From Agarivorans sp. Alg241-V36 (GTDB lineage Bacteria > Pseudomonadota > Gammaproteobacteria > Enterobacterales > Celerinatantimonadaceae), in NCBI RefSeq assembly GCF_900537085.1, contig NZ_UNRE01000010.1, positions 62,001 to 126,000 on the forward strand: 64,000 nt of DNA, written 5' to 3'. The notes beneath the pieces are model-generated. The model saw only the letters and a list, made by a program, of their open reading frames with translations, did no database searches and was not told the origin of the DNA. Within the stretch, counting starts at the first letter, position 1, and each line of letters starts with the position of its first letter. Positions 39,821-47,926 of the stretch are shown here, piece after piece. The position numbers and the translations under genes are program-made.

Positions 39821-40675
39821 ATGTCTCTTATTTCCTTACTGCTAGCATTGAGTTTAGAGCGCGCTCGTCGCATTGGTGCTAGTTGGTGGTGGCAACATGT
39901 TTTTCATTGGTGGTTACAACGCTTTGATCGCGCCTCTGCGATTTGGCAGATTGCTATGGCGGTGGTGTTACCCACTTTATTAATTGCCTGGCTACAAGTA
40001 AGCATTAGTGGTTTGCTGTTTGGTTTAGCAAATCTTGCTCTCTGGATCTTTATCCCCTTACTTACACTCGGTTGCCCGCCGATTCAGCAGGGCTATCGAG
40101 ACTACCTGCGCGCTGCTGCTAGTGGCAATGAACAGGCCTGTAGTGACTTTAACCAACAGTTGTTAAAACAAATTCATCCACTGCATCAGGTGAGTGAGCA
40201 AGAGTCGATTGCCCTTACCACCGGTACCCAATTAATGTGGCTGAACTATCGCTATTATTTTGCGGTGATTTTCTTTTATGTACTGGCTGGACCAGCAGGG
40301 GCGATCTTTTATGGTTGCAGCCGCGGTTTGCACTTGCATAAAAGCACAGAGGTACAAGCCTTAGAGCCTACCGTTAATAATTTCATGCATTACATTGACT
40401 GGCTCCCTTCTCGCTTAGCCAGTTTATGCTATTTGGCTGTTGGCAATACCAGCGAAGCGCTGCCTATTTGGTTACGCGCTTTGCGAGATACCAAACATAG
40501 CAATGGTTATTGGTTGGCTAAAGTGGCGGTGGCTGCAGAGCTTTCGGGCCAAGAAAGCGAACATGAAATGCTATGTGTAGCAACTACTTGCCGCTTCGTT
40601 AGCTTAGCCAAGCGTGGCATTATGCTGGCCATTGCAATTATTGCTATTTTAACCATTGCTGGCTGGCTGATTTAA
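39821..40675 (+). CDS. ampE: Membrane protein AmpE
   Basis: A 284-residue inner-membrane protein with four or five hydrophobic helices. The family N terminus (SLISLLLALSLERARRIGASW) and the middle DWLPSRLASLCYLAVGN motif are present. AmpE is the conserved partner of AmpD; its biochemical role is not settled, although a CobD/CbiB relationship is reported. It follows ampD after a 74-base gap. Confidence 0.9.
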   Translation: MSLISLLLALSLERARRIGASWWWQHVFHWWLQRFDRASAIWQIAMAVVLPTLLIAWLQVSISGLLFGLANLALWIFIPLLTLGCPPIQQGYRDYLRAAASGNEQACSDFNQQLLKQIHPLHQVSEQESIALTTGTQLMWLNYRYYFAVIFFYVLAGPAGAIFYGCSRGLHLHKSTEVQALEPTVNNFMHYIDWLPSRLASLCYLAVGNTSEALPIWLRALRDTKHSNGYWLAKVAVAAELSGQESEHEMLCVATTCRFVSLAKRGIMLAIAIIAILTIAGWLI

Positions 40676-40700
40676 GCCGCTACTCAGCGGCTTCGGTTTT
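40674..40700 (+). terminator. Rho-independent terminator after ampE
   Basis: AAGCCGC, loop TACTCA, GCGGCTT, then CGGTTTTT. The stem overlaps the ampE stop codon. Confidence 0.75.
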
Positions 40701-40768
40701 TCATCTATTTTTACATAATCTTGTTAACTCCTTTCTGCTTGTTACATTTGCCCGATCTTGTGCACAAA

Positions 40769-40785
40769 AAAAGGTCTGACCAATT
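40769..40785. promoter_or_regulatory. Upstream PdhR box (one strong half)
   Basis: AAAAGGT-CTG-ACCAATT fits the PdhR consensus AATTGGT-N3-ACCAATT with two mismatches, both in the left arm. It lies about 150 bases before pdhR. Function is inferred from the match and from the pdhR neighbour. Confidence 0.5.
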
Positions 40786-40836
40786 ATATTTGTAGGACAA
40801 AAGTCTTTACTTATTTGGCGATAAGTGTTGGCTAAA

Positions 40837-40850
40837 TTGATGTGGGTCAA
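40837..40850. promoter_or_regulatory. FNR-like site upstream of pdhR
   Basis: TTGAT-GTGG-GTCAA matches the FNR consensus TTGAT-N4-ATCAA with one mismatch. It sits between the two PdhR boxes. In E. coli the pdhR promoter is repressed by FNR anaerobically, so oxygen control here is a reasonable inference. Confidence 0.5.
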
Positions 40851-40896
40851 TTTTTCTGGACAGCGTGTTTCTGATTTGTTAATTTGCTGCGTGTAA

Positions 40897-40911
40897 ATTG
40901 GTATTACCAAT
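40897..40911. promoter_or_regulatory. PdhR operator
   Basis: ATTGGT-ATT-ACCAAT is a perfect match to the PdhR palindrome core. It is 21 bases upstream of the pdhR start, where bound PdhR would block transcription of pdhR-aceEF unless pyruvate is present. Confidence 0.85.
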
Positions 40912-40931
40912 ATTAAGTGCAACGGAAATTA

Positions 40932-41696
40932 ATGAGCTACCAACGAATTAAGCCACCTAAACTCGCTGATGTTATTGCCAAGCAATTAGAGCGAATGATC
41001 TTAGAAGGAAGTTTACCGCCAGGTGAACGCTTACCTGCTGAGCGTGAGTTGGCTAAGCAATTCGATGTATCGCGTCCTTCATTGCGTGAAGCGATTCAGC
41101 AACTAGAGGCTAAAGGCCTTGTAGTAAGGCGCCAAGGCGGTGGTACTTACGTTCAACAAAAGCTGCGTGAAGCCTTAACCGATCCGCTGTTTAATTTATT
41201 GTCCAATCATGATGAAAGCCAACTAGACTTGTTGGAGTTTCGTCATGCGGTAGAAGGCATCTCTGCTTACTATGCGGCGTTGCGCGGTACCGAAGCAGAT
41301 TTAGAAAAAGTGCAAGCCAGTCATGAACGGATTGAGCTCGCGCAACAAGACGGCGATACCATTAGTGAAGCCAAAGCCGTTTTACGTTTTTATGAAGCCA
41401 TTACTGAGGCGTCCCACAACCTAGTATTGTTTCATTTAATTAGAGGTTTAAGTCCATTGTTAGAAAAAAACATTATGGACAATTTTCAGGTGTTATATAC
41501 GCGACCTAATGTGGCAGACAAAATTCGCCACCATCGGTCGCTTATGCTGCAAGCCATTCTCAATGGTAAGCCAGATGACGCCAGAGAAGCCTCACATAAA
41601 CATTTGGCGTTTATTGAAGAAACGCTGTTACAGATCGAACGAGAAGAAAGCCGAGTTGAGCGTTCTAATCGCCGTTTAAAACAATTGAAAGTGTAA
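40932..41696 (+). CDS. pdhR: Pyruvate dehydrogenase complex repressor PdhR
   Basis: A GntR/FadR-family repressor that senses pyruvate. The 254-residue protein has the same length as the E. coli protein and closely similar sequence. The winged-helix domain (about 9-75) contains [30 protein letters not shown] and the RRQGGGTYV wing; the all-helical FCD effector domain follows. I start at ATG 40932 (GGAA six bases upstream) rather than five codons earlier. It heads the pdhR-aceE-aceF-lpdA block. Confidence 0.96.
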   Translation: MSYQRIKPPKLADVIAKQLERMILEGSLPPGERLPAERELAKQFDVSRPSLREAIQQLEAKGLVVRRQGGGTYVQQKLREALTDPLFNLLSNHDESQLDLLEFRHAVEGISAYYAALRGTEADLEKVQASHERIELAQQDGDTISEAKAVLRFYEAITEASHNLVLFHLIRGLSPLLEKNIMDNFQVLYTRPNVADKIRHHRSLMLQAILNGKPDDAREASHKHLAFIEETLLQIEREESRVERSNRRLKQLKV

Positions 41697-41753
41697 CCCA
41701 AAAGCTGCGTTGCAGTGGTTTGGAAACTATTAATAACTGATAAGGAAACAGCC

Positions 41754-44411
41754 ATGTCAGAGGTACTGAAGCATGATGTTGACTCACTAGAAACCAGTGA
41801 GTGGATAGACGCCATTGAATCTGTGATCCGTGAAGAAGGCGTTGAACGTGCCCAGTTCTTGTTGGAGCAGGTCATCGCTAACGCGGGCATTGATGGACTA
41901 GCCGGCCCTGGTGGGTCAATCACTAGTGATTACATCAACACCATTTCGGTGGCAGATCAACCGGAATACCCGGGTGATAGCGCGATTGAACGTCGTATTC
42001 GCTCAATCATTCGCTGGAATGCAATTATGATTGTATTGCGTGCGTCTAAAAAAGACCTCGACTTAGGTGGCCACATGGCTTCTTACCAGTCTTCTGCAGC
42101 ATTTTATGAAGTGTGTTTTAACCACTTCTTTAAAGCGCGTAACCAAAAAGACGGTGGCGACTTGGTGTATTACCAAGGTCATATTTCTCCAGGTATTTAC
42201 GCCCGTGCATTTGTTGAAGGTCGTTTAACTGCAGAGCAGCTAGACAGCTTCCGCCAAGAAGTAGACGGCAAAGGCTTAAGCTCTTACCCACACCCTAAGT
42301 TAATGCCTGAATTCTGGCAGTTCCCAACGGTATCTATGGGTCTTGGTCCTATTTCTGCCATCTACCAAGCGCGCTTCCTTAAGTACTTAACCGGTCGTGG
42401 CTTAAAAGATTGTTCTGGTCAACGTGTATACGCCTTCCTGGGTGATGGCGAAATGGACGAGCCGGAATCACGTGGCGCTATTTCTTTCGCTGCGCGTGAG
42501 AAACTAGACAACTTGTGTTTCCTAATCAACTGTAACTTACAGCGCTTAGACGGCCCAGTTATGGGTAACGGCAAAATAATTCAAGAGCTAGAAGGCTTAT
42601 TTAAAGGTGCTGGCTGGAACGTGATTAAAGTGGTTTGGGGCAGCGAGTGGGATAGCCTACTAAGCAAAGACAGCTCAGGTAAGTTGCTACAACTAATGAA
42701 CGAAACGGTTGATGGCGATTACCAAACCTTTAAGTCTAAGTACGGTGCTTACGTACGTGAACACTTCTTTGGTAAGTACAGTGAAACCGCTGACTTAGTT
42801 AAAGATATGTCGGACGACGAAATCTTTGCTTTACGTCGCGGTGGTCACGACCCAGTTAAGCTTTACGCTGCCTTTGATAAAGCACGTAAAACTTCTGGCG
42901 CGCCAACGGTAATCTTAGCTAAAACCGTTAAAGGTTACGGTATGGGCGAAGCTGCCCAGGGCAAAAACATTGCTCACCAGGTTAAGAAAATGGATATGAC
43001 TCACGTTGAGCAGTTCCGTGATCGCTTAGGTGTTGATGTGAGTGATGAAGAGCTAGCAAGCTTGCCTTACATTGAGCTTAAGCCTGGTACGCCAGAGCAC
43101 GATTACTTGCACGCCCGTCGTAAAGAGTTAGCTGGTTACACGCCATCTCGTTTGCCTAACTTCACTCAAGAGTTAGCAATTCCAGAGTTGAGCGAGTTTG
43201 ATGCGCTACTGGGTGAGCAGAAGCGTGATATCTCAACCACCATGGCGTATGTTCGTGCCTTAAATGTAATGCTTAAAAACAAAGGCATTGGCAAAAATGT
43301 TGTGCCAATTATTGCCGATGAAGCGCGTACTTTTGGTATGGAAGGTTTGTTCCGTCAAATTGGTATTTATAACCCAAGCGGCCAAACTTACACTCCGCAA
43401 GATAGAGAACAAGTGTCTTACTATAAAGAAGATACTAGCGGTCAAGTATTGCAAGAAGGTATTAACGAGCTAGGCGCCATGAGCTCGTGGGTAGCAGCGG
43501 CTACTTCATACAGCACGAACGATGTGCCAATGATTCCTTTCTACATCTACTACTCAATGTTTGGTTTCCAACGTGTAGGTGATATGTGTTGGATGGCAGG
43601 TGACCAACAAGCGCGTGGTTTCTTACTGGGTGCAACAGCCGGTCGTACTACCCTAAACGGTGAAGGTTTGCAGCACGAAGATGGCCACAGCCTAATCTTG
43701 GCTAATACCATCCCTAACTGTATCTCTTACGATCCAAGCTTTGCGTTTGAAGTTGCCGTTATTCTTCAAGATGGTTTACGTCGCATGTACGGCGAGCAAG
43801 AGAATGTTTACTACTACTTAACCTTGATGAACGAAAATTACCATCAACCAGCAATGCCAGAAGGCGCTGAAGAGGGTATTCGTAAGGGTATTTACAAGTT
43901 TGAAGAAAACAAAGGCAGCAAAGGTCAAGTTCAGTTACTGGGTTCAGGCACCATCATGCAGCAAGTATTGAAAGCTGCCAAAGTGTTGAGCGAAGAGTAC
44001 GACATTGCTTCTGACGTATTTAGCGTAACTTCTTTCAACGAGTTAACTCGTGAAGGTCAAGCCGTTGAGCGTAGCAACATGCTAAACCCAGAGAGCGACG
44101 CGCAAGTAGCTTACATTACTGAAGCCCTAACAGACGCACCAACTATTGCTGCTACCGATTACATGAAGCAATACGCAGAGCAAGTTCGCGCTTATGTACC
44201 GGGTAGCTACAAAGTATTAGGTACCGATGGCTTTGGTCGCAGTGATAGCCGTGAAAACTTACGTCGTCACTTTGAAGTAAATTCTGACTACATCGTAGTG
44301 GCAGCGCTTACTGAGCTAGCAAAAGCAGGCACTTTAGATAAGAAAGTTGTGAGCGAAGCGATTGCAAAATATGACATCGACACCACTAAAACTAACCCTC
44401 TCTACGCGTAA
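41754..44411 (+). CDS. aceE: Pyruvate dehydrogenase E1 component (homodimeric)
   Basis: A thiamine-diphosphate enzyme that decarboxylates pyruvate and acetylates the lipoyl group of AceF. The 885-residue protein has the ThDP-Mg motif GDGEMDEPESRGA through NCNLQRLDG, the GGHDPVKLYAA segment and the transketolase C-terminal domain. I start at ATG 41754 with AAGGAAA upstream, which gives the E. coli-like N terminus; an upstream in-frame ATG at 41715 is less likely. aceF follows after 12 bases. Confidence 0.97.
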   Translation: MSEVLKHDVDSLETSEWIDAIESVIREEGVERAQFLLEQVIANAGIDGLAGPGGSITSDYINTISVADQPEYPGDSAIERRIRSIIRWNAIMIVLRASKKDLDLGGHMASYQSSAAFYEVCFNHFFKARNQKDGGDLVYYQGHISPGIYARAFVEGRLTAEQLDSFRQEVDGKGLSSYPHPKLMPEFWQFPTVSMGLGPISAIYQARFLKYLTGRGLKDCSGQRVYAFLGDGEMDEPESRGAISFAAREKLDNLCFLINCNLQRLDGPVMGNGKIIQELEGLFKGAGWNVIKVVWGSEWDSLLSKDSSGKLLQLMNETVDGDYQTFKSKYGAYVREHFFGKYSETADLVKDMSDDEIFALRRGGHDPVKLYAAFDKARKTSGAPTVILAKTVKGYGMGEAAQGKNIAHQVKKMDMTHVEQFRDRLGVDVSDEELASLPYIELKPGTPEHDYLHARRKELAGYTPSRLPNFTQELAIPELSEFDALLGEQKRDISTTMAYVRALNVMLKNKGIGKNVVPIIADEARTFGMEGLFRQIGIYNPSGQTYTPQDREQVSYYKEDTSGQVLQEGINELGAMSSWVAAATSYSTNDVPMIPFYIYYSMFGFQRVGDMCWMAGDQQARGFLLGATAGRTTLNGEGLQHEDGHSLILANTIPNCISYDPSFAFEVAVILQDGLRRMYGEQENVYYYLTLMNENYHQPAMPEGAEEGIRKGIYKFEENKGSKGQVQLLGSGTIMQQVLKAAKVLSEEYDIASDVFSVTSFNELTREGQAVERSNMLNPESDAQVAYITEALTDAPTIAATDYMKQYAEQVRAYVPGSYKVLGTDGFGRSDSRENLRRHFEVNSDYIVVAALTELAKAGTLDKKVVSEAIAKYDIDTTKTNPLYA

Positions 44412-44423
44412 GGGCGAATAGCT

Positions 44424-46280
44424 ATGAGTATTGAAATTTTTGTACCAGATATTGGCGCTGATGAAGTAGAAGTGACCGAGATCCTTGTTGAAGTTGGCGA
44501 TAGCGTAGAACTAGAGCAATCGTTAATTTCGGTAGAAGGCGACAAAGCGGCCATGGAAGTTCCGGCTTCTCAAGCTGGCGTTGTAAAAGAAATTAAAGTT
44601 GCAGTAGGCGACAGCGTAGCCACCAATGCACTGATTATGATTTTTGAAGCTGAAGGCGCAGCCGAGCAACCAGCGGCTGCTCCAGCAGAAGCCGCTGCCC
44701 CTGCAGCGAGTTCAGTAGAATTAGTGCACGTTCCAGATATTGGTGACGACGAAGTAGAAGTAACCGAAATTGCAGTAAGTGTTGGCGACGTGATTGAAGC
44801 AGAGCAAACACTTATTTCGGTTGAAGGTGACAAAGCTGCAATGGAAGTACCAGCGCCTTTCGCTGGTACCGTTAAAGCCATTAGTATTGCGGTAGGCGAT
44901 AAAGTGTCTACCGGTAGCCTTATCATGGAATTTGAAGTAGCGGGTTCTGCACCAGCGGCGCCTGTGGCAGAAGCTCCGGCCGCTGCTCCTGCAGCGTCGC
45001 AACTTCAAGAAGTTAACATTCCTGATATTGGCGATGATGAAGTAGAAGTTACCGAAGTAGCGGTTTCTGTTGGCGATAGCGTAGAGCTCGAGCAAACGCT
45101 TATCTCTGTAGAAGGTGATAAAGCAGCAATGGAAGTTCCTGCACCTTTCGCTGGTGTAGTGAAAGAGCTTAAAGTCGCCGTTGGCGACAAAGTTAAAACT
45201 GGCTCACTGGTAATGGTGTTTGAAGTAACATCAGCTGCGCCTGCAGCAAGTGCACCAGCAGCGGCTCCGGCCGAAGCCGCTAAGCCTGCTGCAGCGCCTG
45301 CGCCAGCTAGCAAGCCTGCAAGTGCTCCTGCCAAATCGGGTGAGTTTGTAGAAAACAGTGCTTACGTTCACGCATCACCGGTTATTCGTCGCTTAGCGCG
45401 CGAGTTTGGTGTTGATTTAGCCAAGGTTAAAGGTTCGGGCCGCAAGGGTCGTATCGTTAAAGAAGACGTTCAAGCTTACGTTAAGCAAGCGGTTAAAGTT
45501 CTAGAGTCAGGCGCTAGCACTGGTGGCGGCTCTGGTATGGACGTAGCTGCATGGCCAAGCATCGATTATTCTAAATTTGGTGAAATAGAAGAAGTTCCAT
45601 TATCACGTATTCAGAAAATCTCTGGTCCTGCTCTGCACCGCAACTGGGTGAAAATCCCTCACGTTACTCAGTTTGACGAGGCGGATATTTCAGAAATGGA
45701 AGCTTTCCGTAAAGAGCAAAACGTGATTGCTGAGAAACAACAGCTAGGCTTTAAGATTACGCCGCTAGTATTCATGCTAAAAGCTGCTGCTAAAACTTTA
45801 GAGAGCATGCCTAAGTTTAACTCGGCACTGTCTGATGACGGCAACAGCCTTATCATGAAGAAGTACATCCACATTGGTATCGCAGTAGATACGCCAAACG
45901 GTTTGGTTGTGCCAGTAGTACGCGACGTGAACAAGAAAGGTATTTACCAGCTTTCTGAAGAGTTGGTAGAAATTTCTAAGAAGGCACGTGCTGGTAAGCT
46001 TACAGCCTCAGACATGCAGGGCGGTTGTTTCACTATTTCTAGCCTTGGCGGTATTGGTGGTACTCAGTTTACCCCTATCGTAAATGCGCCAGAGGTAGCT
46101 ATCTTGGGTGTTTCACGCAGTGAAATGAAACCAAAGTGGAATGGCAAAGATTTTGTACCGAAGCTAATGTTGCCATTAGCACTGTCTTACGATCACCGAG
46201 TGATTGATGGGGCCGACGGTGCCAGATTTATCTCAACATTAAGTGGCTTGTTGGGCGACATTCGCCGACTAGTACTTTAG
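44424..46280 (+). CDS. aceF: Pyruvate dehydrogenase E2, dihydrolipoamide acetyltransferase
   Basis: The core of the PDH complex, which transfers the acetyl group to CoA. The 618-residue protein has three lipoyl domains, each with the [11 protein letters not shown] motif; the lipoylated lysines are at about 41, 137 and 233. Ala/Pro-rich linkers join them. An E3/E1-binding domain lies at about 313-350, and the catalytic domain ends with [12 protein letters not shown]. The three lipoyl-domain segments are near-repeats also at the DNA level, about 290 bases apart. Domain count and order match E. coli. Confidence 0.97.
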   Translation: MSIEIFVPDIGADEVEVTEILVEVGDSVELEQSLISVEGDKAAMEVPASQAGVVKEIKVAVGDSVATNALIMIFEAEGAAEQPAAAPAEAAAPAASSVELVHVPDIGDDEVEVTEIAVSVGDVIEAEQTLISVEGDKAAMEVPAPFAGTVKAISIAVGDKVSTGSLIMEFEVAGSAPAAPVAEAPAAAPAASQLQEVNIPDIGDDEVEVTEVAVSVGDSVELEQTLISVEGDKAAMEVPAPFAGVVKELKVAVGDKVKTGSLVMVFEVTSAAPAASAPAAAPAEAAKPAAAPAPASKPASAPAKSGEFVENSAYVHASPVIRRLAREFGVDLAKVKGSGRKGRIVKEDVQAYVKQAVKVLESGASTGGGSGMDVAAWPSIDYSKFGEIEEVPLSRIQKISGPALHRNWVKIPHVTQFDEADISEMEAFRKEQNVIAEKQQLGFKITPLVFMLKAAAKTLESMPKFNSALSDDGNSLIMKKYIHIGIAVDTPNGLVVPVVRDVNKKGIYQLSEELVEISKKARAGKLTASDMQGGCFTISSLGGIGGTQFTPIVNAPEVAILGVSRSEMKPKWNGKDFVPKLMLPLALSYDHRVIDGADGARFISTLSGLLGDIRRLVL

Positions 46281-46284
46281 TAAT

Positions 46285-46320
46285 AAGAGCTGGGTGTTTA
46301 TCACCCGGCTCTTCTTTTTT
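46285..46320 (+). terminator. Rho-independent terminator after aceF
   Basis: AAGAGC-T-GGGTG, loop, CACCC-G-GCTCTT, then CTTTTTT. The stem has a single internal mismatch. It lies between aceF and lpdA, so lpdA needs read-through or its own promoter. Confidence 0.8.
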
Positions 46321-46356
46321 ATACCGATTAACCGTAAACTCAGTTTAGCTGCATGG

Positions 46357-46388
46357 TTGACACTTTTACCCTACAGCAGCTTTACAAC
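46357..46388 (+). promoter_or_regulatory. Putative lpdA promoter
   Basis: A perfect TTGACA -35 element lies at 46357-46362. The -10 element is unclear, with candidates TTTACA or TACAAC 18-20 bases downstream. A separate lpdA promoter is known in E. coli, where Lpd also serves the 2-oxoglutarate dehydrogenase and glycine-cleavage complexes. Confidence 0.45.
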
Positions 46389-46411
46389 ATAACAATACCA
46401 AGAGGTCATCA

Positions 46412-47854
46412 ATGAGTAAGGAAATCAAGACCCAGGTGGTAGTACTGGGTGCAGGCCCTGCAGGTTATTCTGCTGCCTTCCGTGCTGCCGATTTAGGTTT
46501 GGAAACAGTAATTGTAGAACGCTACGCCACCCTCGGCGGAGTATGTTTGAATGTGGGTTGTATCCCATCAAAAGCCTTGTTGCACGTAGCTAAAGTGATT
46601 GAAGAAGCAAAATCACTGGCTGAACACGGCATTGTGTTTGGTGAGCCACAAACCGATATTAATAAAATCCGTACCTGGAAAGAGAAAGTAATCGGTCAGT
46701 TGACTGGTGGCCTCGACGGTATGGCTAAAATGCGCAAAGTTAAAGTAGTACAAGGCTTAGGTAAGTTTACCGGCGCTAACTCACTAGAAGTAACCGGTGA
46801 TGACGGCGAAGCCACTACTATTAACTTTGACAACGCAATTATCGCTGCGGGCTCGCGCCCAGTTAAATTGCCGTTTATTCCACACAATGACCCACGTGTA
46901 TGGGACTCAACAGATGCGCTAGAGCTTAAAGAAGTTCCAGGCAAATTGTTGGTATTGGGTGGCGGTATTATTGGCCTAGAAATGGGTACCGTATACGGTG
47001 CGCTAGGCAGCGAAATTGATGTAGTAGAATTTGCTGACCAATTAGTACCAGCGGCTGATAAAGACGTTGTTCGCGCTTACACCAAGAAAGTGAAGAACAA
47101 GTTCAACATCATGCTTGAAACTAAAGTAGTAGCAGTTGAGTCGAAAACAGATGGCTTATATGTAACTTACGAAGGTAAGCAAGCGCCACACGAGCCAGTT
47201 CGTTATGACGCAGTACTGGTTGCCGTAGGCCGTGTACCAAATGGTCTAGGTTTAGAAGCTGAGAAAGCTGGCATCGAAGTCACCGAGCGTGGCTTTATTG
47301 AAGTAGATAAGCAACTACGTACTAACGTGCCGCACATTCATGCGATTGGTGACATTGTTGGTCAACCGATGTTGGCGCACAAAGGTGTGCATGAAGGTCA
47401 CGTAGCAGCAGAAGTTATCTCTGGTAAGAAGCACTTCTTCGATCCTAAAGTGATTCCTTCAATTGCTTACACCGAGCCAGAAATGGCATGGGTAGGTTTA
47501 ACCGAGAAAGAAGCCAAAGCACAAGGCATTAACTACGAAGCCTCTGTGTTCCCTTGGGCTGCCTCGGGCCGTGCTATTGCCTCTGATTGCCCAGATGGCA
47601 TGACTAAGATGATTTTTGATAAAGAGTCTGGTCGTGTAATCGGTGGTGCTGTAGTGGGTACTAACGGTGGTGAATTGTTAGGTGAAATTGGTTTAGCGAT
47701 TGAGATGGGTTGTGATGCGGAAGACATTGCATTAACCATTCACGCTCACCCCACCTTGCATGAATCGGTTGGCTTGGCCGCAGAAATTTTTGAAGGAAGC
47801 ATTACCGACCTTCCAAATGCGAAAGCCAAGAAGAAGAAAAATAGACTCAGTTAG
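46412..47854 (+). CDS. lpdA: Dihydrolipoamide dehydrogenase (E3)
   Basis: An FAD enzyme that reoxidises the dihydrolipoyl groups of the PDH and OGDH complexes with NAD. The 480-residue protein has the FAD-binding LGAGPAGYSAAFRAADLG, the redox disulfide CLNVGC (Cys45 and Cys50), the NAD-binding LGGGIIGLEMG and the C-terminal HAHPTLHES catalytic His-Glu. The tail is rich in Lys. A palindromic terminator follows. Confidence 0.97.
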   Translation: MSKEIKTQVVVLGAGPAGYSAAFRAADLGLETVIVERYATLGGVCLNVGCIPSKALLHVAKVIEEAKSLAEHGIVFGEPQTDINKIRTWKEKVIGQLTGGLDGMAKMRKVKVVQGLGKFTGANSLEVTGDDGEATTINFDNAIIAAGSRPVKLPFIPHNDPRVWDSTDALELKEVPGKLLVLGGGIIGLEMGTVYGALGSEIDVVEFADQLVPAADKDVVRAYTKKVKNKFNIMLETKVVAVESKTDGLYVTYEGKQAPHEPVRYDAVLVAVGRVPNGLGLEAEKAGIEVTERGFIEVDKQLRTNVPHIHAIGDIVGQPMLAHKGVHEGHVAAEVISGKKHFFDPKVIPSIAYTEPEMAWVGLTEKEAKAQGINYEASVFPWAASGRAIASDCPDGMTKMIFDKESGRVIGGAVVGTNGGELLGEIGLAIEMGCDAEDIALTIHAHPTLHESVGLAAEIFEGSITDLPNAKAKKKKNRLS

Positions 47855-47873
47855 TCTAAAAAACTACAGTTAT

Positions 47874-47903
47874 AAAGGCAGCCTAGGCTGCCTTTATTGT
47901 TTT
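47874..47903 (+). terminator. Rho-independent terminator after lpdA
   Basis: AAAGGCAGCC-TA-GGCTGCCTTT is a 10-bp perfect palindrome followed by ATTGTTTT. It separates lpdA from the patatin gene. Confidence 0.8.
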
Positions 47904-47926
47904 ATATTTCAAAGGAATGACGCCAC

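Noticed and set aside
44424-45230. Repeat array of non-coding or mobile origin
   Set aside because: The DNA repeats are the three lipoyl domains of aceF, which is the normal architecture of gammaproteobacterial E2.
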